Shown here: in pieces, positions 49,741-62,940 of the stretch
How positions within the stretch are numbered: position 1 is the first letter of the stretch
Layout of the letters: every line of letters begins with the position of its first letter
The notes under the pieces: generated by a model
What the model was told of the DNA's origin: nothing
Seen by the model: the letters and a program-made list of their open reading frames with translations, nothing else
The model's database searches: none
Translations under genes and position numbers: made by a program
Assembly: GCA_023634235.1 (NCBI GenBank)
Contig: JAMKCF010000004.1
Span: 22,514,527 to 22,578,526, forward strand
Direction of reading: 5' to 3'
Source: Pisaster brevispinus
Lineage: Eukaryota > Echinodermata > Asteroidea > Forcipulatida > Asteriidae
Length of the DNA stretch: 64,000 nt

Positions 49741-50244
49741 ATTGGGGATGCTTTTGAGGAGCGTTCGGAGTAGCCCCACCTGCTGGTCTATTCCGGTATG
49801 AAGCTTGCCCTCTGGGTCGCAAAAAGTTTCATTTTCGGATGCAGGGATATCCAAGGCAGACTCAGGTACAAATTTTGTCTCTCTAGCATTTCTACTTCAT
49901 GAGTTATTGCCAACTTTAGCTCAGAAATTATTCCGGACCTTTTTGTGCCGGCTTTTTCTTACTGGCGATGACGTAGGCATGTAATACAGTGGAGTTTCGG
50001 GCAGCCCTTCTTCCAGGAGGCTGGCCTCGCTTACAAAAACTTGATCTTAACGAAATTCACGGTAGAGAAAGCCACTGAGACGGGCTTTCCAATGGTGTAA
50101 AACGTGTGAAGATCCAGTGTTATTCTGAGGCTGATTTGACCATCCTTACTTTGTCCTTGTTTCTTTGACAGCTCTGTGTACAAAAATCCCATTGGGGATG
50201 CTTTTGCGGAGCGTTCGGAGTAGCCCCACCTGCTGGTCATTTCC

Positions 50245-51790
50245 GGTATGAAGCTTGCCCTCTGGGTCGCTAAAAAGTTGTTTTTAGATGCAGGGATATC
50301 CAAGGCAGACTCAGGTACAAATTTTGTCTCTCTAGCATTTCTAGTTCATGAGTTATTCCCAACCTTAGCTCAGAAATTATTCCGGACCTTTTTGTGCCGG
50401 CTTTTTCTCACTGGTGATGACGTAGGCATGTAATACAGTGGAGTTTCGGGCAGCCCTACTTCCAGGAGGCTGGCCTCGCCTACAAAAACCTGATCTTAAC
50501 GAAATTCACGGTAGAGAAAGCCACTGAGACGGGCTTTGCAATGGTGTAAAACGTGTGAAGATCAAGTGTTATTCTGAGGCTGATTTGACCGTCCTTACTT
50601 TGTCCTTGTTTCTTTGACAGCTCTGTGTACGAAAATCCCATTGGGGATGTTTTTGAGGAGCGTTCGGAGTAGCCCCACCTGCTGGTCTATTCCGGTATGA
50701 ATCTTGCCCTCTGGGTCGCTAAAAGTTTGATTTTCGGATGCAGGGATATCCAAGGCAGACTCAGGTACAAATTTTGTCTCTCTAGCATTTCTACTTCATG
50801 AGTTATTGCCAACTTTAGCTCAGAAATTATTCCGGACCTTTTTGTGCCGGCTTTTTCTCACTGGCGATGACGTAGGCATGTAATACAGTGGAGTTTCGGG
50901 CAGCCCTTTTTCCAGGAAGCTGGCCTCGCTTACAAAAACTTGATCTTAACGAAATTCACGGTAGAGAAAGCCACTGAGACGGGCTTTCCAATGGTGTAAA
51001 ACGTGTGAAGATCCAGTGTTATTCTGAGGCTGATTTGACCGTCCTTACTTTGTCCTTGTTTCTTTGACAGCTCTGTGTACGAAAATCCCATTAGGGATGC
51101 TTTTGAGGAGCGTTCGGAGTAGCCCCACCTGCTGGTCATTTTTAGTATGAAGCTTGCCCTCTGGGTCGCTAAAAGTTTGATTTTCAGATGCAGGGATATC
51201 CAAGGCAGACTCAGGTACAAATTTTGTCTCTCTAGCATTTCTACTTCATGAGTTATTGCCAACTTTAGCTCAGAAATTATTCCGGACCTTTTTGTGCCGG
51301 CTTTTTCTCACTGGCGATGACGTAGGCATGTAATACAGTGGAGTTTCGGGCAGCCCTTCTTCCAGGAGGCTGGCCTCGCTTACAAAAACTTGATCTTAAC
51401 GAAATTCACGGTGGAGAAAACCACTGAGACGGGCTTTCCAATGGTGTAAAACGTGTGAAGATCCAGTGTTATTCTGAGGCTGATTTGACCGTCCTTACTT
51501 TGTCCTTGTTTCTTTGACAGCTCTGTGTACGAAAATCCCATTGGGGATGCTTTTGAGGAGCGTTCGGAGTAGCCCCACCTGCTGGTCTATTCCGGTATGA
51601 AGCTTGCCCTCTGGGTCGCTAAAAGTTTGATTTTCGGATGCAGGGATATCCAAGGCAGACTCAGGTACAAATTTTGTCTCTCTAGCATTTCTACTTCATG
51701 AGTTATTGCCAACTTTAGCTCAGAAATTATTCCGGACCTTTTTGTGCCGGCTTTTTCTCACTGGCGATGACGTAGGCATGTAATACAGTG
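50245..51790 (+). repeat. Segment duplicated at 53395-54940 (3,150 bp, 7 monomers away)
   Basis: Shared markers at a spacing of 3,150 bp are CTAAAAAGTTGTTTTTAG (about 50272 and 53422), GGGCTTTGCAATGG (about 50532 and 53682) and GGGGATGTTTTTGAGG (about 50643 and 53793). The copies differ at GATCAAGTG versus GATCCAGTG, CCCTTTTTCC versus CCCTTCTTCC, and TTTTTAGTATG versus TTTCCAGTATG, so this duplication has accumulated changes. Confidence 0.78.
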
Positions 51791-52880
51791 GAGTTTCGAG
51801 CAGCCCTTCTTCCAGGAAGCTGGCCTCGCTTACAAAAAACTTGATCTTAACGAAATTCACGGTAGAGAAAGCCACTGAGACGGGCTTTCCAATGGTGTAA
51901 AACGTGTGAAGATCCAGTGTTATTCTGAGGCTGATTTGACCGTCCTTACTTTGTCCTTGTTTCTTTGACAGCTCTGTGTACGAAAATCCCATTAGGGATG
52001 CTTTTGAGGAGCGTTCGGAGTAGCCCCACCTGCTGGTCATTTCCGGTATGAAGCTTGCCGTCCGGGTCGCTCAAAGTTTGATTTCCGGATGCAGGGATAT
52101 CCAAGGCAGACTCAGGTACAAATTTTGTCTCTCTAGCATTTCTAGTTCATGAGTTATTCCCAACCGTAGCTCAGAAATTATTCCGGACCTTTTTGTGCCG
52201 GCTTTTTCTCACTGGCGATGACGTAGGCATGTAATACAGTGGAGTTTCGGGCAGCCCTTCTTCCAGGAGGCTGGCCTCGCTTACAAAAACTTGATCTTAA
52301 CGAAATTCACGGTGGAGAAAGCCACTGAGACGAGCTTTCCAATGGTGTAAAACGTGTGAAGATCCAGTGTTATTCTGAGGCTGATTTGACCGTCCTTACT
52401 TTGTCCTTGTTTCTTTGACAGCTCTGTGTACGAAAATCCCATTGGGGATGCTTTTGAGGAGCGTTCGGAGTAGCCCCACCTGCTGGTCTATTCCGGTATG
52501 AATCTTGCCCTCTGGGTCGCTAAAAGTTTGATTTTCGGATGCAGGGATATCCAAGGCAGACTCAGGTACAAATTTTGTCTCTCTAGCATTTCTACTTCAT
52601 GAGTTATTGCCAACTTTAGCTCAGAAATTATTCCGGACCTTTTTGTGCCGGCTTTTTCTCACTGGCGATGACGTAGGCATGTAATACAGTGGAGTTTCGG
52701 GCAGCCCTTCTTCCAGGAAGCTGGCCTCGCTTACAAAAACTTGATCTTAACGAAATTCACGGTAGAGAAAGCCACTGAGACGGGCTTTCCAATGGTGTAA
52801 AACGTGTGAAGATCCAGTGTTATTCTGAGGCTGATTTGACCGTCCTTACTTTGTCCTTGTTTCTTTGACAGCTCTGTGTA
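51560..52880 (+). repeat. Segment duplicated at 55610-56930 (4,050 bp, 9 monomers away)
   Basis: Shared markers at a spacing of 4,050 bp are GTTTCGAGCAGCCC (about 51792 and 55842), GCCGTCCGGGTCGCTC inside an A-type context (about 52058 and 56108), CAACCGTAGCTC (about 52162 and 56212), GACGAGCTTTCC (about 52330 and 56380) and GAATCTTGCC (about 52500 and 56550). The match fails near 52890, where CCCATTGGGG faces CCCATTAGGG. Confidence 0.78.
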
Positions 52881-54224
52881 CGAAAATCCCATTGGGGATG
52901 CTTTTGAGGAGCGTTCGGAGTAGCCCCACCTGCTGGTCTATTCCGGTATGAATCTTGCCCTCTGGGTCGCTAAAAGTTTGATTTTCGGATGCAGGGATAT
53001 CCAAGGCAGACTCAGGTACAAATTTTGTCTCTCTAGCATTTCTACTTCATGAGTTATTGCCAACTTTAGCTCAGAAATTATTCCGGACCTTTTTGTGCCG
53101 GCTTTTTCTCACTGGCGATGACGTAGGCATGTAATACAGTGGAGTTTCGGGCAGCCCTTCTTCCAGGAAGCTGGCCTCGCTTACAAAAACTTGATCTTAA
53201 CGAAATTCACGGTAGAGAAAGCCACTGAGACGGGCTTTCCAATGGTGTAAAACGTGTGAAGATCCAGTGTTATTCTGAGGCTGATTTGACCGTCCTTACT
53301 TTGTCCTTGTTTCTTTGACAGCTCTGTGTACGAAAATCCCATTAGGGATGCTTTTAAGGAGCGTTCGGAGTAGCCCCACCTGCTGGTCATTTCCAGTATG
53401 AAGCTTGCCCTCTGGGTCGCTAAAAAGTTGTTTTTAGATGCAGGGATATCCAAGGCAGACTCAGGTACAAATTTTGTCTCTCTAGCATTTCTAGTTCATG
53501 AGTTATTCCCAACCTTAGCTCAGAAATTATTCCGGACCTTTTTGTGCCGGCTTTTTCTCACTGGTGATGACGTAGGCATGTAATACAGTGGAGTTTCGGG
53601 CAGCCCTACTTCCAGGAGGCTGGCCTCGCCTACAAAAACCTGATCTTAACGAAATTCACGGTAGAGAAAGCCACTGAGACGGGCTTTGCAATGGTGTAAA
53701 ACGTGTGAAGATCCAGTGTTATTCTGAGGCTGATTTGACCGTCCTTACTTTGTCCTTGTTTCTTTGACAGCTCTGTGTACGAAAATCCCATTGGGGATGT
53801 TTTTGAGGAGCGTTCGGAGTAGCCCCACCTGCTGGTCTATTCCGGTATGAATCTTGCCCTCTGGGTCGCTAAAAGTTTGATTTTCGGATGCAGGGATATC
53901 CAAGGCAGACTCAGGTACAAATTTTGTCTCTCTAGCATTTCTACTTCATGAGTTATTGCCAACTTTAGCTCAGAAATTATTCCGGACCTTTTTGTGCCGG
54001 CTTTTTCTCACTGGCGATGACGTAGGCATGTAATACAGTGGAGTTTCGGGCAGCCCTTCTTCCAGGAAGCTGGCCTCGCTTACAAAAACTTGATCTTAAC
54101 GAAATTCACGGTAGAGAAAGCCACTGAGACGGGCTTTCCAATGGTGTAAAACGTGTGAAGATCCAGTGTTATTCTGAGGCTGATTTGACCGTCCTTACTT
54201 TGTCCTTGTTTCTTTGACAGCTCT

Positions 54225-54482
54225 GTGTACGAAAATCCTATTAGGGATGCTTTTGAGGAGCGTTCGGAGTGGCCCCACCTGCTGGTCATTTCCAGTATGA
54301 AGCTTGCCCTCTGGGTCGCTAAAAGTTTGATTTTCAGATGCAGGGATATCCAAGGCAGATCAGGTACAAATTTTGTCTCTCTAGCATTTCTACTTCATGA
54401 GTTATTGCCAACTTTAGCTCAGAAATTATTCCGGACCTTTTTGTGCCGGCTTTTTCTCACTGGCGATGACGTAGGCATGTAA
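54225..54482 (+). other. Plus-strand open frame (85 codons), probably non-coding
   Basis: Several monomers carry a 61-codon plus-strand frame beginning MKLALWVAKSLFLDAG and ending GDDVGM; examples begin at 1856, 4385, 6468, 39243, 42391, 44190, 46320, 48450, 50248, 53398, 57896 and 62394. It is open only where GTTTGATTTTCGG is one base shorter (GTTTGTTTTTAG). The frame at 54225 is longer because TAG became TGG (GAGTGGCCCC, about 54270) and a separate one-base loss (GCAGATCAGG, about 54359) restores the frame; it starts with GTG. The middle reads ILE-PHE-ARG-CYS instead of the usual residues. I recognise no family. Rescue by two unrelated changes in one monomer looks accidental. Confidence 0.25.
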
Positions 54483-57400
54483 TACAGTGGAGTTTCGGGC
54501 AGCCCTTCTTCCAGGAGGCTGGCCTCGCTTACAAAAACTTGATCTTAACGAAATTCACGGTGGAGAAAGCCACTGAGACGGGCTTTCCAATGGTGTAAAA
54601 CGTGTGAAGATCCAGTGTTATTCTGAGGCTGATTTGACCGTCCTTACTTTGTCCTTGTTTCTTTGACAGCTCTGTGTACGAAAATCCCATTGGGGATGCT
54701 TTTGAGGAGCGTTCGGAGTAGCCCCACCTGCTGGTCTATTCCGGTATGAATCTTGCCCTCTGGGTCGCTACAAGTTTGATTTTCGGATGCAGGGATATCC
54801 AAGGCAGACTCAGGTACAAATTTTGTCTCTCTAGCATTTCTACTTCATGAGTTATTGCCAACTTTAGCTCAGAAATTATTCCGGACCTTTTTGTGCCGGC
54901 TTTTTCTAACTGGCGATGACGTAGGCATGTAATACAGTGGAGTTTCGGGCAGCCCTTCTTCCAGGAAGCTGGCCTCGCTTACAAAAACTTGATCTTAACG
55001 AAATTCACGGTAGAGAAAGCCACTGAGACGGGCTTTCCAATGGTGTAAAACGTGTGAAGATCCAGTGTTATTCTGAGGCTGATTTGACCGTCCTTACTTT
55101 GTCCTTGTTTCTTTGACAGCTCTGTGTACGAAAATCCCATTAGGGATGCTTTTGAGGAGCGTTCGGAGTAGCCCCACCTGCTGGTCATTTCCAGTATGAA
55201 GCTTGCCCTCTGGGTCGCTAAAAGTTTGATTTTCAGATGCAGGGATATCCAAGGCAGACTCAGGTACAAATTTTGTCTCTCTAGCATTTCTACTTCATGA
55301 GTTATTGCCAACTTTAGCTCAGAAATTATTCCGGACCTTTTTGTGCCGGCTTTTTCTCACTGGCGATGACGTAGGCATGTAATACAGTGGAGTTTCGGGC
55401 AGCCCTTCTTCCAGGAGGCTGGCCTCGCTTACAAAAACTTGATCTTAACGAAATTCACGGTGGAGAAAGCCACTGAGACGGGCTTTCCAATGGTGTAAAA
55501 CGTGTGAAGATCCAGTGTTATTCTGAGGCTGATTTGACCGTCCTTACTTTGTCCTTGTTTCTTTGACAGCTCTGTGTACGAAAATCCCATTGGGGATGCT
55601 TTTGAGGAGCGTTCGGAGTAGCCCACCCTGCTGGTCTATTCCGGTATGAAGCTTGCCCTCTGGGTCGCTAAAAGTTTGATTTTCGGATGCAGGGATATCC
55701 AAGGCAGACTCAGGTACAAATTTTGTCTCTCTAGCATTTCTACTTCATGAGTTATTGCCAACTTTAGCTCAGAAATTATTCCGGACCTTTTTGTGCCGGC
55801 TTTTTCTCACTGGCGATGACGTAGGCATGTAATACAGTGGAGTTTCGAGCAGCCCTTCTTCCAGGAAGCTGGCCTCGCTTACAAAAACTTGATCTTAACG
55901 AAATTCACGGTAGAGAAAGCCACTGAGACGGGCTTTCCAATGGTGTAAAACGTGTGAAGATCCAGTGTTATTCTGAGGCTGATTTGACCGTCCTTACTTT
56001 GTCCTTGTTTCTTTGACAGCTCTGTGTACGAAAATCCCATTAGGGATGCTTTTGAGGAGCGTTCGGAGTAGCCCCACCTGCTGGTCATTTCCGGTATGAA
56101 GCTTGCCGTCCGGGTCGCTCAAAGTTTGATTTCCGGATGCAGGGATATCCAAGGCAGACTCAGGTACAAATTTTGTCTCTCTAGCATTTCTAGTTCATGA
56201 GTTATTCCCAACCGTAGCTCAGAAATTATTCCGGACCTTTTTGTGCCGGCTTTTTCTCACTGGCGATGACGTAGGCATGTAATACAGTGGAGTTTCGGGC
56301 AGCCCTTCTTCCAGGAGGCTGGCCTCGCTTACAAAAACTTGATCTTAACGAAATTCACGGTGGAGAAGGCCACTGAGACGAGCTTTCCAATGGTGTAAAA
56401 CGTGTGAAGATCCAGTGTTATTCTGAGGCTGATTTGACCGTCCTTACTTTGTCCTTGTTTCTTTGACAGCTCTGTGTACGAAAATCCCATTGGGGATGCT
56501 TTTGAGGAGCGTTCAGAGTAGCCCCACCTGCTGGTCTATTCCGGTATGAATCTTGCCCTCTGGGTCGCTAAAAGTTTGATTTTCGGATGCAGGGATATCC
56601 AAGGCAGACTCAGGTACAAATTTTGTCTCTCTAGCATTTCTACTTCATGAGTTATTGCCAACTTTAGCTCAGAAATTATTCCGGACCTTTTTGTGCCGGC
56701 TTTTTCTCACTGGCGATGACGTAGGCATGTAATACAGTGGAGTTTCGGGCAGCCCTTCTTCCAGGAAGCTGGCCTCGCTTACAAAAACTTGATCTTAACG
56801 AAATTCACGGTAGAGAAAGCCACTGAGACGGGCTTTCCAATGGTGTAAAACGTGTGAAGATCCAGTGTTATTCTGAGGCTGATTTGACCGTCCTTACTTT
56901 GTCCTTGTTTCTTTGACAGCTCTGTGTACGAAAATCCCATTAGGGATGCTTTTGAGGAGCGTTCGGAGTAGCCCCACCTGCTGGTCATTTCCAGTATGAA
57001 GCTTGCCCTCTGGGTCGCTAAAAGTTTGATTTTCAGATGCAGGGATATCCAAGGCAGACTCAGGTACAAATTTTGTCTCTCTAGCATTTCTACTTCATGA
57101 GTTATTGCCAACTTTAGCTCAGAAATTATTCCGGACCTTTTTGTGCCGGCTTTTTCTCACTGGCGATGACGTAGGCATGTAATACAGTGGAGTTTCGGGC
57201 AGCCCTTCTTCCAGGAGGCTGGCCTCGCTTACAAAAACTTGATCTTAACGAAATTCACGGTGGAGAAAGCCACTGAGACGGGCTTTCCAATGGTGTAAAA
57301 CGTGTGAAGATCCAGTGTTATTCTGAGGCTGATTTGACCGTCCTTACTTTGTCCTTGTTTCTTTGACAGCTCTGTGTACGAAAATCCCATTAGGGATGCT

Positions 57401-57689
57401 TTTGAGGAGCGTTCGGAGTAGCCCCACCTGCTGGTCTATTCCGGTATGAATCTTGCCCTCTGGGTCTCTAAAAGTTTGATTTTCGGATGCAGAGATATCC
57501 AAGGCAGACTCAGGTACAAATTTTGTCTCTCTAGCATTTCTACTTCATGAGTTATTGCCAACTTTAGCTCAGAAATTATTCCGGACCTTTTTGTGCCGGC
57601 TTTTTCTCACTGGCGATGACGTAGGCATGTAATACAGTGGAGTTTCGAGCAGCCCTTCTTCCAGGAAGCTGGCCTCGCCTACAAAATCC

Positions 57690-58480
57690 TGATCTTAACA
57701 AAATTCACGGTAGAGAGAGCCCTTAACGCGGGCTTTCCAATGGTGTAAAACTTGTGAAGATCCAGTATTATTCTGAGGCTGATTTGACCATCCTTACTTT
57801 GTCCTTGTTTCTTTGACAGCTCTGTGTACAAAAATCCCATTGTGGATGCTTTTGAGGAGCGTTCGGAGTAGCCCCACCTGCTGGTAATTTCCGGTATGAA
57901 GCTTGCCGTCTGGGTCGCTAAAAGTTTGTTTTTAGATGCAGGGATATCAAAGGCAGACTCAGGTACAAATTTTGTCTCTCTAGCATTTCTACTTCATGAG
58001 TTATTGCCAACTTTAGCTCAGAAATTATTCCGGACCTTTTTGTGCCGGCTTTTTCTCACTGGTGATGACGTAGGCATGTAATACAGTGGAGTTTCGGGCA
58101 GCCCTTCTTCCAGGAGGCTGGACTCGCTTACAAAAACTTGATCTTAACGAAATTCACGGTAGAGAAAGCCATAGAGACGGGCTTTCCAATGGTGTAAAAC
58201 GTGTGAAGATCCAGTGTTATTCTGAGGCTGATTTGACCGTCCTTACTTTGTCCTTGTTTCTTTGACAGCTCTGTGTACGAAAATCCCATTGGGGATGCTT
58301 TTGAGGAGCGTTCGGAGTAGCCCCACCTGCTGGTCTATTCCGGTATGAAGCTTGCCCTCTGGGTCGCTAAAAGTTTGATTTTCGGATGCAGGGATATCCA
58401 AGGCAGACTCAGGTACAAATTTTGTCTCTCTAGCATTTCTACTTCATGAGTTATTGCCAACTTTAGCTCAGAAATTATTC
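57690..58480 (+). repeat. Segment duplicated at 62188-62978 (4,498 bp, 10 monomers away)
   Basis: Shared rare markers are CCCATTGTGGATGC (about 57837 and 62335), GGTAATTTCCGG (about 57884 and 62382), the shortened TTTAGATGCAGG form, GGCTGGACTCGC (about 58117 and 62615) and GCCATAGAGACGGG (about 58168 and 62666). It forms a B-type island inside the A-type region. Confidence 0.78.
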
Positions 58481-61400
58481 CGGACTTTTTTGTGCCGGCT
58501 TTTTCTCACTGGCGATGACGTAGGCATGTAATACAGTGGAGTTTCGGGCAGCCCTTCTTCCAGGAAGCTGGCCTCGCTTACAAAAACTTGATCTTAACGA
58601 AATTCACGGTAGAGAAAGCCACTGAGACGGGCTTTCCAATGGTGTAAAACGTGTGAAGATTCAGTGTTATTCTGAGGCTGATTTGACCGTCCTTACTTTG
58701 TCCTTGTTTCTTTGACAGCTCTGTGTACGAAAATCCCATTAGGGATGCTTTTGAGGAGCGTTCCGAGTAGCCCCACCTGCTGGTCATTTCCAGTATGAAG
58801 CTTGCCCTCTGGGTCGCTAAAAGTTTGATTTTCAGATGCAGGGATATCCCAGGCAGACTCAGGTACAAATTTTGTCTCTCTAGCATTTCTACTTCATGAG
58901 TTATTGCCAACTTTAGCTCAGAAATTATTCCGGACCTTTTTGTGCCGGCTTTTTCTCACTGGCGATGACGTAGGCATGTAATACAGTGGAGTTTCGGGCA
59001 GCCCTTCTTCCAGGAGGCTGGCCTCGCTTACAAAAACTTGATCTTAACGAAATTCACGGTAGAGAAAGCCACTGAGACGGGCTTTCCAATGGTGTAAAAC
59101 GTGTGAAGATCCAGTGTTATTCTGAGGCTGATTTGACCGTCCTTACTTTGTCCTTGTTTCTTTGACAGCTCTGTGTACGAAAATCCCATTGGGGATGCTT
59201 TTGAGGAGCGTTCGGAGTAGCCCCACCTGCTGGTCTATTCCGGTATGAAGCTTGCCCTCTGGGTCGCTAAAAGTTTGATTTTCGGATGCAGGGATATCCA
59301 AGGCAGACTCAGGTACAAATTTTGTCTCTCTAGCATTTCTACTTCATGAGTTATTGCCAACTTTAGCTCAGAAATTATTCCGGACCTTTTTGTGCCGGCT
59401 TTTTCTCACTGGCGATGACGTAGGCATGTAATACAGTGGAGTTTCGGGCAGCCCTTCTTCCAGGAAGCTGGCCTCGCTTACAAAAACTTGATCGTAACGA
59501 AATTCACGGTAGAGAAAGCCACTGAGACTGGCTTTCCAATGGTGTAAAACGTGTGAAGATCCAGTGTTATTCTGAGGCTGATTTGACCGTCCTTACTTTG
59601 TCCTTGTTTCTTTGACAGCTCTGTGTACGAAAATCCCATTAGGGATGCTTTTGAGGAGCGTTCGGAGTAGCCCCACCTGCTGGTCATTTCCAGTATGAAG
59701 CTTGCCCTCTGGGTCGCTAAAAGTTTAATTTTCAGATGCAGGGATATCCAAGGCAGACTCAGGTACAAATTTTGTCTCTCTAGCATTTCTACTTCATGAG
59801 TTATTGCCAACTTTAGCTCAGAAATTATTCCGGACCTTTTTGTGCCGGCTTTTTCTCACTGGCGATGACGTAGGCATGTAATACAGTGGAGTTTCGGGCA
59901 GCCCTTCTTCCAGGAGGCTGGCCTCGCTTACAAAAACTTGATCTTAACGAATTCACGGTAGAGAAAGCCACTGAGACGGGCTTTCCAATGGTGTAAAACG
60001 TGTGAAGATCCAGTGTTATTCTGAGGCTGATTTGACCGTCCTTACTTTGTCCTTGTTTCTTTGACAGCTCTGTGTACGAAAATCCCATTGGGGATGCTTT
60101 TGAGGAGCGTTCGGAGTAGCCCCACCTGCTGGTCTATTCCGGTATGAATCTTGCCCTCTGGGTCGCTAAAAGTTTGATTTTCGGATGCAGGGATATCCAA
60201 GGCAGACTCAGGTACAAATTTTGTCTCTCTAGCATTTCTACTTCATGAGTTATTGCCAACTTTAGCTCAGAAATTATTCCAGACCTTTTTGTGCCGGCTT
60301 TTTCTCACTGGCGATGACGTAGGCATGTAATACAGTGGAGTTTCGAGCAGCCCTTCTTCCAGGAAGCTGGCCTCGCTTACAAAAACTTGATCTTAACGAA
60401 ATTCACGGTAGAGAAAGCCACTGAGACGGGCTTTCCAATGGTGTAAAAAGTGTGAAGATCCAGTGTTATTCTGAGGCTGATTTGACCGTCCTTACTTTGT
60501 CCTTGTTTCTTTGACAGCTCTGTGTACGAAAATCCCATTAGGGATGTTTTTGAGGAGCGTTCGGAGTAGCCCCACCTGCTGGTCATTTCCAGTATGAAGC
60601 TTGCCCTCTGGGTCGCTAAAAGTTTAATTTTCAGATGCAGGGATATCCAAGGCAGACTCAGGTACAAATTTTGTCTCTCTAGCATTTCTACTTCATGAGT
60701 TATTGCCAACTTTAGCTCAGAAATTATTCCGGACCTTTATGTGCCGGCTTTTTCTCACTGGCGATGACGTAGGCATGTAATACAGTGGAGTTTCGGGCAG
60801 CCCTTCTTCCAGGAGGCTGGCCTCGCTTACAAAAACTTGATCTTAACGAAATTCACGGTAGAGAAAGCCACTGAGACGGGCTTTCCAATGGTGTAAAACG
60901 TGTGAAGATCCAGTGTTATTCTGAGGCTGATTTGACCGTCCTTACTTTGTCCTTGTTTCTTTGACAGCTCTGTGTACGAAAATCCCATTGGGGATGCTTT
61001 TGAGGAGCGTTCGGAGTAGCCCCACCTGCTGGTCTATTCCGGTATGAATCTTGCCCTCTGGGTCGCTAAAAGTTTGATTTTCGGATGCAGGGATATCCAA
61101 GGCAGACTCAGGTACAAATTTTGTCTCTCTAGCATTTCTACTTCATGAGTTATTGCCAACTTTAGCTCAGAAATTATTCCGGACCTTTTTGTGCCGGCTT
61201 TTTCTCACTGGCGAAGACGTAGGCATGTAATACAGTGGAGTTTCGGGCAGCCCTTCTTCCAGGAAGCTGGCCTCGCTTACAAAAACTTGATCTTAACGAA
61301 ATTCACGGTAGAGAAAGCCACTGAGACGGGCTTTCCAATGGTGTAAAACGTGTGAAGATCCAGTGTTATTCTGAGGCTGATTTGACCGTCCTTACTTTGT

Positions 61401-61600
61401 CCTTGTTTCTTTGACAGCTCTGTGTACGAAAATCCCATTAGGGATGCTTTTGAGGAGCGTTCGGAGTAGCCCCACCTGCTGGTCTATTCCGGTATGAATC
61501 TTGCCCTCTGGGTCGCTAAAAGTTTGATTTTCGGATGCAGGGATATCCAAGGCAGACTCAGGTACAAATTTTGTCTCTCTAGCATTTCTAGTTCATGAGT

Positions 61601-62187
61601 TATTCCCAACTGTAGCTCAGAAATTATTCCGGACCTTTTTGTGCCGGCTTTTTCTCACTGGTGATGACGTAGGCATGTAATACAGTGGAGTTTCGGGCAG
61701 CCCTACTTCCAGGAGGCTGGCCTCGCCTACAAAAACCTGATCTTAACGAAATTCACGGTAGAGAGAGCCCTTAACGCGGGCTTTCCAATGGTGTAAAACT
61801 TGTGAAGATCCAATATTATTCTGAGGCTGATTTGACCATCCTTACTTTGTCCTTGTTTCTTTGACAGCTCTGTGTACAAAAATCCCATTGGGGATGCTTT
61901 TGAGGAGCGTTCGGAGTAGCCCCACCTGCTGGTCTATTCCAGTATGAAGCTTGCCCTCTGGGTCGCTCAAAGTTTGATTTCCGGATGCAGGGATATCCAA
62001 GGCAGACTCAGGTACAAATTTTGTCTCTCTAGCATTTCTAGTTCATGAGTTATTCCCAACCTTACCTCAGAAATTATTCCGAACCTTTTTGTGCCGGCTT
62101 TTTCTCACTGGTGATGACGTAGGCATGTAATACAGTGGAGTTTCGGGCAGCCCTACTTCCAGGAGGCTGGCCTCGCTTACAAAATCC
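61601..62187 (+). repeat. B-type monomers between duplicated blocks
   Basis: The units at landmarks 61739 and 62189 are B-type (AGAGAGCCCTTAACGCGGGC, ACAAAAATCCC). The stretch contains private changes CAACTGTAGCTC (about 61607) and GATCCAATATTATTC (about 61808). Nothing other than satellite is present. Confidence 0.75.
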
Positions 62188-62940
62188 TGATCTTAACAAA
62201 ATTCACGGGAGAGAGAGCCCTTAACGCGGGCTTTCCAATGGTGTAAAACTTGTGAAGATCCAGTATTATTCTGAGGCTGATTTGACCATCCTTACTTTGT
62301 CCTTGTTTCTTTGACAGCTCTGTGTACAAAAATCCCATTGTGGATGCTTTTGAGGAGCGTTCGGAGTAGCCCCACCTGCTGGTAATTTCCGGTATGAAGC
62401 TTGCCCTCTGGGTCGCTAAAAGTTTGGTTTTAGATGCAGGGATATCCAAGGCAGACTCAGGTACAAATTTTGTCTCTCTAGCATTTCTACTTCATCAGTT
62501 ATTGCCAACTTTAGCTCAGAAATTATTCCGGACCTTTTTGTGCCGGCTTTTTCTCACTGGTGATGACGTAGGCATGTAATACAGTGGAGTTTCGGGCAGC
62601 CCTTCTTCCAGGAGGCTGGACTCGCTTACAAAAACTTGATCTTAACGAAATTCACGGTAGAGAAAGCCATAGAGACGGGCTTTCCAATGGTGTAAAACGT
62701 GTGAAGATCCAGTGTTATTCTGAGGCTGATTTGACCGTCCTTACTTTGTCCTTGTTTCTTTGACAGCTCTGTGTACGAAAATCCCATTGGGGATGCTTTT
62801 GAGGAGCGTTCGGAGTAGCCCCACCTGCTGGTCTATTCCGGTATGAAGCTTGCCCTCTGGGTCGCTAAAAGTTTGATTTTCGGATGCAGGGATATCCAAG
62901 GCAGACTCAGGTACAAATTTTGTCTCTCTAGCATTTCTAC

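Larger units (their letters stand above)
49741..61600 (+). repeat. A-type region with ~900-bp alternating monomers
   Basis: About 26 monomers in a strict 449-451-bp register. Most carry AGAAAGCCACTGAGACGGGC, CGTGTGAAG and TGTACGAAAAT. From about 51 kb two subtypes tend to alternate. One has GGAAGCTGGCC, CCCATTAGGG, TTTCCAGTATGAAGC and TTTTCAGATGC. The other has GGAGGCTGGCC, often GGTGGAGAAAG, CCCATTGGGG, TCTATTCCGG and GAATCTTGCC, which removes AAGCTT. Examples of the first subtype begin near 54990, 56790, 58589, 59489 and 60388. Superimposed are longer duplications listed separately. No other sequence is present. Confidence 0.85.
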
